A DNA stretch of 18,179 bases from Alphaproteobacteria bacterium (GTDB taxonomy: Bacteria; Pseudomonadota; Alphaproteobacteria; RF32; CAG-239), in contig JAFUXW010000112.1 of NCBI GenBank assembly GCA_017477035.1, positions 1 through 18,179 of the forward strand. The letters are read 5' to 3'. This document shows, in pieces, positions 8,179 to 13,708 of the stretch. The notes beneath the pieces were generated by a model. The model did not search any database. It was given only the letters and a program-made list of their open reading frames with translations, and was not told the DNA's origin. Both the position numbers and the translations under genes were made by a program. Each line of letters opens with the position of its first letter. Position 1 is the stretch's first letter.

Positions 8179-8764
8179 TTTTAATATCCTTTGCTTTTTT
8201 GCGATAATATTTAAATGGGCGATGCTGCGGTTTCATTCCGTAAAAGCGGTTAATTGCCGCTACAACGTTGCGCACCGTATTTTCTACTTTTTCATTTTTA
8301 GTTTCAACTACTATATCGGCTTGAGAGTAAAATGGATACTCTTCAGTAATATATTCCTGTAATTTTTCTTTCACTGTATTGTTATCGCCGAGCAAAAAAG
8401 GGCGTCTGGTACGTCCGGCCGTCCGGTGATACAAAGTATCTATATCTGCTTTAAGCCAAATGGTAAGAGCGTTATTTTTGGCCAATTCTCTGGTTTGTTC
8501 GGCCACAAATGAGCCTCCCCCTGAAGCTAATACACAAGGATTTCCTTGCAACAACCTCTTCATAACTCTTTCTTCTCCGGCGCGATATTCTTTTTCACCA
8601 AAACATTTAAATACCTCAACCAACGATAATCCGGCAGCCTTCTCAATTTCCGAATCGCCGTCTACAAACGGCAATGACAATCGTCTGGCCAATCTTTTGC
8701 CTACACTGGTTTTACCGCTCCCCATTAAACCTACTAACAATATTATTTTATCTATTCTCGGCAT
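8126..8764 (-). CDS. aroK: Shikimate kinase with a long C-terminal tail and an altered substrate-site residue
   Basis: Phosphorylates shikimate to shikimate 3-phosphate with ATP in chorismate synthesis. Seen: P-loop GLMGSGKT (12-19), FVDGDSEIE (33-41) with the shikimate-binding Asp region, GEKEYRAGEE with Arg61 (equivalent to Arg58 of the Mycobacterium enzyme), SGGGSF (81-86), and RRPFL with Arg121 in the lid. Where the family has Arg before x-P-L/V-Y (Arg136 in Mycobacterium), this protein reads EEYPFY and places Glu142 there. The protein is 212 residues against about 170-180 usual. Residues 177-212 are a basic then Gln/Asn/Gly-rich tail overlapping rph by 53 nt. First gene of the leftward operon; no strong ribosome site is visible. 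Kinase fold is certain; full shikimate kinase activity is likely but not proven. Confidence 0.9.
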   Translation of the reverse strand: MPRIDKIILLVGLMGSGKTSVGKRLARRLSLPFVDGDSEIEKAAGLSLVEVFKCFGEKEYRAGEERVMKRLLQGNPCVLASGGGSFVAEQTRELAKNNALTIWLKADIDTLYHRTAGRTRRPFLLGDNNTVKEKLQEYITEEYPFYSQADIVVETKNEKVENTVRNVVAAINRFYGMKPQHRPFKYYRKKAKDIKNATKQQNGGTNASAGNC

Positions 8765-8799
8765 TTTCGTTTCATTTGTTATTCTATTATTCTTAACTA

Positions 8800-8828
8800 T
8801 TGACCTTAAGATATAACCTTGTTAGTAT
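8800..8828 (+). promoter_or_regulatory. Candidate promoter for the xerD-atpF operon
   Basis: TTGACC (8800-8805), close to the sigma-70 minus-35 consensus, is followed after 17 nt by TAGTAT (8823-8828). A perfect TATAAT sits at 8828-8833, but 22 nt from the same minus-35, so which hexamer is used is open. It lies 38 nt upstream of the small-protein ATG, in the only gap between the divergent operons. Confidence 0.4.
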
Positions 8829-8839
8829 ATAATCAACAA
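8811..8839 (-). promoter_or_regulatory. Candidate promoter for the aroK-trxA operon
   Basis: On the minus strand TTGTTG (8839-8834) is separated by 17 nt from TTATAT (8816-8811), 47 nt upstream of the aroK ATG. It overlaps the candidate promoter of the opposite operon. Matches are partial, and AT-rich sequence yields such matches easily. Confidence 0.35.
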
Positions 8840-8866
8840 TTTTTAACAGTTATGAGGAAAAATAAT

Positions 8867-9022
8867 ATGAAATATTCATATCAGCGGCAGAGCAATACAA
8901 AGATAATATTTTATGCAATCTCCTGTATTTTAATTTTGGGAATCGCTTTTGTGGTCGTTCAAGATATTCAGGCTCCTACCGAGCATATCAGCAAAAAAAT
9001 CAGCATTAATCTTGAAAAATAA
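8867..9022 (+). CDS. Small single-pass membrane protein of unknown function, upstream of xerD
   Basis: 51 residues: a short basic/polar N-terminus (KYSYQRQSNTK), one hydrophobic segment at about residues 13-31, then a polar tail (VQDIQAPTEHISKKI) that would face the periplasm if the positive-inside rule holds. The start at 8867 is chosen because GAGG lies 9 nt upstream. An ATG at 8852 is in frame but has no ribosome site, and the frame could extend to 8819. It ends 3 nt before xerD and so is co-transcribed with it, perhaps translationally coupled. The Pro-containing segment just after the membrane helix resembles short membrane-anchored proteins I have seen in this context, but I cannot name a family and assign no function. 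Confidence 0.7.
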   Translation: MKYSYQRQSNTKIIFYAISCILILGIAFVVVQDIQAPTEHISKKISINLEK

Positions 9023-9025
9023 AAA

Positions 9026-9934
9026 ATGTTCGGCGAACAAATAGAAAATTTTTTACAAATGATGTCCGCTGAAAAAGGCTCGGCTCAAAATTCTATTGCC
9101 GCCTACGAAAGAGACTTAAGGCAGTTTTTGACTTTTTCAAATGATAATTTGAGTAAAAGCCTCATAGAGGATTATATGCAAGATTTGGCAAGCAGAGAAT
9201 TTGCGCCGAAATCAATTGCTCGTAAATTATCTGCCATTAAAGAATTTTGTAAATTTCTTTATTCCGAGAAAATTATACCGGACAATCCTGCACAAAATAT
9301 TTTAACCCCGAAACAACAAAAACCCTTGCCCAAGTTCTTAAGCACCGAAGAAATTTCTAATCTAATTGCTACGGCAACAGCCAGTGAAGATTTTCGTTTT
9401 CACAGAATTGCCGTTATGATTGAGCTTATGTATGCATCAGGAATGCGCGTTTCAGAATTGGTTGCATTGCCTGAAAGTGCAATAAACTACAAAAGAAATT
9501 TGGTGACTATAATGGGAAAGGGTAGCAAAGAAAGAATTGTTCCACTGGCAAAAAGTGCTATAAAAACTTTGGCAAAATATCAAGAATTAAGAGAAAAATT
9601 CATTAAAAAAAACTCTTCTTCTCCGTGGCTGTTTCCTTCGCTTTATGCCGTTGACGGTCATTTAACGCGAGATGCTTTTTACAAAGACTTAAAAAAACTT
9701 GCAACCGAATGCGGAATATATCCTTCACGTATATCTCCTCACGTTCTGCGCCACTCTTTTGCCACTCACCTGATTAATAACAATGCCGGATTGCGCTCGG
9801 TGCAAAAAATGCTCGGACACGAAAATATAACCACTACTGAAATATACACTCATATCAGTAATCAAAAATTGATTAATGCTGTCAATATTCAGCACCCGTT
9901 AGCCGGAATTTTTGATTTTGAAGAAAAGGACTGA
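9026..9934 (+). CDS. xerD: Tyrosine recombinase XerD
   Basis: Site-specific recombinase that, with XerC, resolves chromosome dimers at dif under FtsK control. 302 residues. The N-terminal SAM-like DNA-binding domain (about 1-90) includes SAQNSIAAYERDLRQF. The catalytic domain has the complete set Arg141 (YASGMRVSEL), Lys165 (GKGSKERIVPL), His239 and Arg242 (SPHVLRHSFATHL), His265 (LGHENI) and nucleophile Tyr274 (TEIYTH). EIYTH, with the end of the protein reading NIQHPLAG, points to XerD rather than XerC, which usually reads RYTH there. The ATG follows the small membrane gene by 3 nt with only a weak purine stretch, suggesting coupled translation. The stop is 4 nt before the next gene. Confidence 0.93.
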   Translation: MFGEQIENFLQMMSAEKGSAQNSIAAYERDLRQFLTFSNDNLSKSLIEDYMQDLASREFAPKSIARKLSAIKEFCKFLYSEKIIPDNPAQNILTPKQQKPLPKFLSTEEISNLIATATASEDFRFHRIAVMIELMYASGMRVSELVALPESAINYKRNLVTIMGKGSKERIVPLAKSAIKTLAKYQELREKFIKKNSSSPWLFPSLYAVDGHLTRDAFYKDLKKLATECGIYPSRISPHVLRHSFATHLINNNAGLRSVQKMLGHENITTTEIYTHISNQKLINAVNIQHPLAGIFDFEEKD

Positions 9935-9938
9935 TGTG

Positions 9939-10466
9939 ATGGCAAAAAAACTTAATATAAGTTCCGAACACAAACTTTCAGACTTAACTAATTTTGCTAA
10001 AACCGTAAATCCTCTTTTGCAACAACTTTTAGGCAACAACGGAATGCTTTTTCTTGAATTGTTAAACTCTTGGGAGCAAATTGTAGGAAAAGACCTTTCG
10101 GCGTATTGTTTACCGCAAAATATTGTTTTTAAAAAAGATATGAGAATCGATGGGTGTCTCAATATTTCGGTTTTGTCGGGTGCTTTTGCAATGGAAATTC
10201 AACAAAAACAACAGCAAATTATTGAGAAAATCAATTCTTTTTTCGGATATCCCGCAATTAACAAATTAAAAATAATTCAATCAGTAAATCCAGATGACTT
10301 TCTACTCAATAAAAAACCAATTGATAAATTGAAAAAAAAGGTTGTATCTGAAAGCGAAGAATCTTATATTACGGAATTAATTAAAGACATCAACAATGAA
10401 GAATTACGCAGAACTTTGAAAAATATAGGAAAACACGTATTCTCAAATAAAAAAGGGCAGGAGTAA
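9939..10466 (+). CDS. DUF721 / DciA-like protein
   Basis: 175 residues. The N-terminal 100 residues fit the DUF721 (DciA) pattern: a hydrophobic helix (LLQQLLGNNGMLFLELLNSW), then EQIVGKDLSAYCLPQ and an alternating strand with LNISVLSGAFAMEIQQKQQQIIEKIN, as in the KH-like fold of DciA. DciA proteins help load the replicative helicase DnaB in bacteria without DnaC. The C-terminal part (about 125-175) is lysine- and glutamate-rich. AAAAGGA stands 8 nt before the ATG, 4 nt after xerD. The position right before a DsbA-like gene is the usual alphaproteobacterial arrangement and supports the call. Divergence is high, so the family call rests on pattern plus context, and the helicase-loading role is from family knowledge. 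Confidence 0.75.
   Translation: MAKKLNISSEHKLSDLTNFAKTVNPLLQQLLGNNGMLFLELLNSWEQIVGKDLSAYCLPQNIVFKKDMRIDGCLNISVLSGAFAMEIQQKQQQIIEKINSFFGYPAINKLKIIQSVNPDDFLLNKKPIDKLKKKVVSESEESYITELIKDINNEELRRTLKNIGKHVFSNKKGQE
10459..10463 (+). promoter_or_regulatory. Ribosome binding site supporting a TTG start for the DsbA-like gene
   Basis: AGGAG seven bases before TTG at 10471. No in-frame ATG occurs until codon 50, which would remove the membrane anchor, so the TTG start is preferred. Confidence 0.7.
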
Positions 10467-10470
10467 TATT

Positions 10471-11208
10471 TTGGATAATTTCATAAAAAAAATAAGCAAT
10501 GTCTTATCGCTGGTTGTGGTGTTTTGTTTTTCGGCCATAATCTATTTCAATTATAAAGGTTTCGTTTATGAAAACGGCAAAATAGAACTCCGAAAGCAAG
10601 AGGCTGTAGCAGCTGAAATGAATGGCATCGCCACAGTTCTGCCAAGAGACATAGTTATCAATACTTCGCAAAAATATTCATACGGCTCATCAAGTGCGCC
10701 TCTAACACTGTTCGAATATTCTTCGTTAGGATGTCCGCATTGCGCCGATTTTCATTTAGATGTAATTCCTGATTTAATGAAAGAGTATGTTGATAAGGGA
10801 TTGTTGCGAATTGTTTTTGTTAACTTCCCTCTTGATAAAAATTCAATGAAGGCAGCAATGCTTTCCAAATGTATGATGTATGATAATTTCTTACCTTTTA
10901 TTGAAGCTATGTTTTCAGCACAGCGTTCGTGGTGGATGAATACTGATGAAGAACATTTATTCCGTTATGCTGCTGAACACGGGTTAAGCTATGATGAAGC
11001 CGTTGCTTGCGTAAAAGATAAAAAACTGGCACAAGAAATCGTGGCAGACAGACAAGAAGCTATTGATAGACTCAAAGTTCAAGGAACTCCTGCATTTTAC
11101 GTAGCGGGTGCTGATGGCAATGAGATTATTTACGGTTCCACAAGCTATCGTAATTTTAAAAATTATATTGACAGCAGATTGGAACGATTGGGGTATGTAA
11201 AAGAATAA
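10471..11208 (+). CDS. Membrane-anchored DsbA-family thiol oxidoreductase
   Basis: 245 residues. A hydrophobic segment at about 10-27 (VLSLVVVFCFSAIIYF) after a KK pair gives an uncleaved anchor or signal peptide, placing the rest in the periplasm. The thioredoxin fold carries CPHC (88-91) in SSLGCPHCADFH, with the DsbA-type Pro-His dipeptide, and the cis-proline Pro207 in VQGTPAFYV. Two more cysteines, Cys134 and Cys180, lie in or near the inserted helical domain and may form a second structural disulfide, as described for alphaproteobacterial DsbA proteins. It should oxidise or shuffle disulfides in exported proteins; the partner DsbB is not in the window. Translation starts at TTG with a good AGGAG. 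The stop overlaps the atpI start by one base. Confidence 0.88.
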   Translation: MDNFIKKISNVLSLVVVFCFSAIIYFNYKGFVYENGKIELRKQEAVAAEMNGIATVLPRDIVINTSQKYSYGSSSAPLTLFEYSSLGCPHCADFHLDVIPDLMKEYVDKGLLRIVFVNFPLDKNSMKAAMLSKCMMYDNFLPFIEAMFSAQRSWWMNTDEEHLFRYAAEHGLSYDEAVACVKDKKLAQEIVADRQEAIDRLKVQGTPAFYVAGADGNEIIYGSTSYRNFKNYIDSRLERLGYVKE

Positions 11209-11498
11209 TGAACGAATTGCCGCAAGATATAAAAGATATTGATGAGCGAATCCGCAATTTAAAAAATGCGAAAAAGGAAGAAAAAAAATCGCAAACAAGT
11301 ATCTTAATGCAACAAGCTTTTCGTTTTGCCGCGGAATTTATCTCACCGGTAATTATCGCGTTGGCACTTGGTTATTCGGCAGATAAAGTTTTTGAAACTC
11401 GCCCTATTATTATGCTGATTTTAGCGGGTTTCGGCTGCGTAGCCGGAGTGTTAAACGTATATAAAGCCGCATTGGAAACAGATAAGGATATACGGTAA
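11208..11498 (+). CDS. atpI: ATP synthase assembly protein AtpI
   Basis: 96 residues with two membrane helices (about 38-58 and 64-86) after a charged N-terminus of about 30 residues rich in Lys, Glu and Asp. This is the AtpI/AtpZ (ATPase_gene1) layout, with the conserved Gly-Tyr in the first helix (ALALGYSADKVF). AtpI helps assemble the c ring and is not part of the finished enzyme. The start shares one base with the preceding stop (TAATG), so it is read by coupling rather than from a strong ribosome site. It is followed 9 nt later by atpB, the usual first F0 subunit gene, which makes the call safe despite the short sequence. Confidence 0.9.
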   Translation: MNELPQDIKDIDERIRNLKNAKKEEKKSQTSILMQQAFRFAAEFISPVIIALALGYSADKVFETRPIIMLILAGFGCVAGVLNVYKAALETDKDIR

Positions 11499-11507
11499 GG
11501 AGAAATT

Positions 11508-12233
11508 ATGGAAAATCCTTTGGAACAGTTCGAAATTAAAAAGATTATCCCATTCAATTACGAAGGTGTGGATTTGTCCTTTACAAATTCTGCTTTATGT
11601 ATGGTCATAACCGTTACTTTTCTGATTTTTTCTTTTGCACTTGCTTTACGCAAGAGAAATATTGTGCCTAACAAAGGACAAGCATTTGCTGAATCTGTTT
11701 ATGATTTTATTCAAGGAATTATCGGTGAAACTTTAGGCAATGACGGAGTTAAATACTTTTCGCTCGTTTTTACAATGTTTACTTTCATTGCCTGCGGAAA
11801 TATTTTAGGACTTTTTCCTTATAGTTTTACTTTTACATCTCATATAGCCGCGGTTGGGGCGTTGTCTGTACTTTGCCTCATTTTAAATATTATTTTCGGT
11901 GTCAAAAGACGCGGTTGGAGATATCTTAGAACTTTCTTTCCGGAAGGCTTACCGTGGATTATGGCTCCGTTGATTGTTCCGATAGAAACCTTGTCTCTGA
12001 TTGCTAAACCATTCAGCTTAACGATTCGTTTAGCAGTTAATATGTCTATCGGTCATATCATGCTAAAAGTTTTAGGCACATTCATTGTAGCTATGGGATT
12101 TTTTGGATTTATTCCATTAGTTGCGGATATGTGTATTATAATGTTTGAATTATTCATCGCTTTGTTGCAAGCTTATATCTATACTACGCTGAGCTGTGTT
12201 TACTTAAGTCAGGCAATCAGCGATGAAGAATAA
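11508..12233 (+). CDS. atpB: ATP synthase F0 subunit a
   Basis: 241 residues, the stator channel that passes protons to the c ring. Five or more hydrophobic helices are visible. The essential arginine is Arg174 in SLTIRLAVNM, followed by Asn178, equivalent to Arg210 and Asn214 of Escherichia coli. The last helix has Gln221 in LLQAYIYTTLSCVYLSQA, matching Gln252. The phrase PLIVPIETLSLIAKPFSL (154-171) is a strong family mark. RLAVN replaces the common RLFxN, so a small residue sits two after the key arginine. AAGGAGAAATT precedes the ATG. It lies between atpI and atpE as expected for the alphaproteobacterial F0 operon. Confidence 0.96.
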   Translation: MENPLEQFEIKKIIPFNYEGVDLSFTNSALCMVITVTFLIFSFALALRKRNIVPNKGQAFAESVYDFIQGIIGETLGNDGVKYFSLVFTMFTFIACGNILGLFPYSFTFTSHIAAVGALSVLCLILNIIFGVKRRGWRYLRTFFPEGLPWIMAPLIVPIETLSLIAKPFSLTIRLAVNMSIGHIMLKVLGTFIVAMGFFGFIPLVADMCIIMFELFIALLQAYIYTTLSCVYLSQAISDEE

Positions 12234-12266
12234 ACTGTTTTTAATTAACTAAAGAAAGGACAAAAA

Positions 12267-12503
12267 ATGGAAAACGAAATCTTACAAGATAAAGCTTTAG
12301 CTTATATTGCTGCCGGTATGTGCGCAATCGGTATGTCTGCAGCTGCTTGGGGTTTAACTAAATTATGGACGACCCTAATTGAAACCGTAGGGCGTAATCC
12401 GCAAGTTAAGAAAGACGTTACATTGTTCGGCTTTATCGGCATGGGTTCTATCGAATCTATTGCTTTGTATATCTTGGTTATTGCCATCTTAATGATAAGC
12501 TAA
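12267..12503 (+). CDS. atpE: ATP synthase F0 subunit c, with a diverged helix-1 glycine motif
   Basis: 78-residue hairpin that forms the rotating ring. Helix 1 spans about 11-38 and helix 2 about 52-77, joined by the polar loop with Arg43-Asn44-Pro45. The ion-carrying acid is Glu63 in SIESIALY, matching the LTEAIALF of related bacteria. Helix 1 normally carries GAGVGIG in alphaproteobacteria; here the same positions read A25 A26 A27 W28 G29 L30 T31, so three of four glycines are replaced. Near Glu63, Ser64 and Tyr68 resemble sodium-type rings, but the Gln of that signature aligns with Leu30 and the Thr with Ile65, so proton use is more likely. AAAGGA lies 7 nt before the ATG. The call is secure from length, loop, acid and gene order. 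Confidence 0.94.
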   Translation: MENEILQDKALAYIAAGMCAIGMSAAAWGLTKLWTTLIETVGRNPQVKKDVTLFGFIGMGSIESIALYILVIAILMIS

Positions 12504-12523
12504 ATTTTGATTAAGGTTTTATT

Positions 12524-13015
12524 ATGCTTCCTCAATTAGATTTATCTACGTATGTTACGCAAATCTTTTGGATGTTGTTATGCTTCAGTTTGCTCTGGAT
12601 ACTGATGTCAGTGTTTATAACTCCTAAAATTGCTGACGTTATGGAACAGCGCAAACGGAAAATAAATGAATATATTCAAAAAGCTGATAAACTTAATAAT
12701 CAGGCAAAAGAAGCGATAGATAAATATAATGAAATGTTGTTATCTGCCGAAAAAGAAGCCGAACGAGAAATAGAAACCAAACGAGCTGAATTGAAATCCT
12801 ATCTTCATGACGCTGAAAATAATATGTCTGCACAACTCAATAAAAAAATTGCCGATAATGAATTTAATTTAGCAAAAGAAAAAAGAAACACTCTTATGCA
12901 AATTGAAAATATTGCCGAAGATTTGGCGTTTGAAATTGTGCAAAAGTTAGGTTTTTCATCAATCAGTCGTCAAAACATCTATGATGTTGCTCATAAGGAT
13001 AGAATAAATGGCTGA
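12524..13015 (+). CDS. atpF': ATP synthase F0 subunit b' (second b-type subunit)
   Basis: 163 residues. The opening MLPQLDLSTYVTQIFWMLLCF is nearly the family signature of b', with one membrane helix at about 13-33 followed by a long charged coiled coil (about 40-140) rich in Ala, Glu and Lys. Together with subunit b it forms the peripheral stalk that holds F1 still. Paired b and b' genes are known from alphaproteobacteria, cyanobacteria and chloroplasts. AAGG precedes the ATG. The end overlaps atpF by 8 nt (ATGGCTGA), so the two stalk subunits are probably made by coupled translation in equal amounts. Confidence 0.93.
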   Translation: MLPQLDLSTYVTQIFWMLLCFSLLWILMSVFITPKIADVMEQRKRKINEYIQKADKLNNQAKEAIDKYNEMLLSAEKEAEREIETKRAELKSYLHDAENNMSAQLNKKIADNEFNLAKEKRNTLMQIENIAEDLAFEIVQKLGFSSISRQNIYDVAHKDRING

Positions 13016-13679
13016 TACAGTTGTTGAAAATATTACTAATTCCGTAGAAGAACAGATTTCCGAAGAAGGTTTGCTTGATGCTACCCAAAACGTAATTATG
13101 AATACTGCGGAAAATATATCTGAAGCATTAGGCACAGCAGGTAAATCTACCATTGGGGAAATTACCGAACTTCCGTTTTATGCAGAAGTTGAATTTTGGG
13201 TTGGAGTAGCCTTTATATTAAGCATTTGTGTGCTTCTCAAACCCTTGTATAAGTTTATTTGTCAAGCTTTGCAAAATCGTATTAATAATGTTATCTCAAA
13301 TATTGATGAAGCGGCAAAGTTACGCGATGATGCTCAAATTTTATTAGCAGATTATCAAAGGCGCTTTATTAATGCTGAAAAAGAAGCACAATTGATTATT
13401 GATAATTCGCGTAAAGGCATGCAAAACATAAGAAATAAAGAATTGGCAAAACTTAAAACAGATTTAGCCAATAAAGAAAAAGAGGCCGAGCGCCGTATTG
13501 CCGCTTCAAATACCAAGGCAACAAAAGAGATAAATGCTTTTGCCGGAGAAATTTCGGTAAATTTGGCTCAGAAAGCAATCAGTCATTATCTGAAAAATAC
13601 TGATAAAAGTCGCTTAATTGATGAAGCAATTGCAGAATTGGATAAATTTATTGAGCATAAACAAAAAAGCCGGAATTAA
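13008..13679 (+). CDS. atpF: ATP synthase F0 subunit b with a long acidic N-terminus
   Basis: 223 residues against about 160-190 in most relatives. The membrane helix is at about 63-80 (FWVGVAFILSICVLLKPL), followed by a coiled coil (about 85-185) and a C-terminal helix with AQKAISHYL. The 60 residues before the membrane helix are acidic and Asn/Thr-rich (VVENITNSVEEQISEE), do not look like a signal peptide, and would lie in the periplasm given the known orientation of b. An internal Met31 has no ribosome site and would still leave about 30 extra residues, while the first ATG overlaps b' as expected, so the long form is preferred. The stop codon lies inside the loop of the operon terminator. 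F1 genes do not follow, as usual for the split operons of this class. Confidence 0.88.
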   Translation: MADTVVENITNSVEEQISEEGLLDATQNVIMNTAENISEALGTAGKSTIGEITELPFYAEVEFWVGVAFILSICVLLKPLYKFICQALQNRINNVISNIDEAAKLRDDAQILLADYQRRFINAEKEAQLIIDNSRKGMQNIRNKELAKLKTDLANKEKEAERRIAASNTKATKEINAFAGEISVNLAQKAISHYLKNTDKSRLIDEAIAELDKFIEHKQKSRN

Positions 13680-13691
13680 TCCGGCTTTTTT
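13663..13691. terminator. Bidirectional intrinsic terminator between atpF and fba
   Basis: Perfect 12-bp inverted repeat, AAAAAAGCCGGA (13663-13674) and TCCGGCTTTTTT (13680-13691), with a 5-nt loop ATTAA. The T run on the right serves atpF; the A run on the left reads as T run on the minus strand and serves fba, whose stop is 18 nt away. The atpF stop TAA (13677-13679) is inside the loop. Confidence 0.93.
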
Positions 13692-13708
13692 GTTTAACGA
13701 GGTTATTA

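Noticed and set aside
11208..13679. Missing F1 genes as a sign of a broken ATP synthase operon
   Set aside because: Alphaproteobacteria normally keep F0 and F1 genes in separate clusters, so their absence here is expected.
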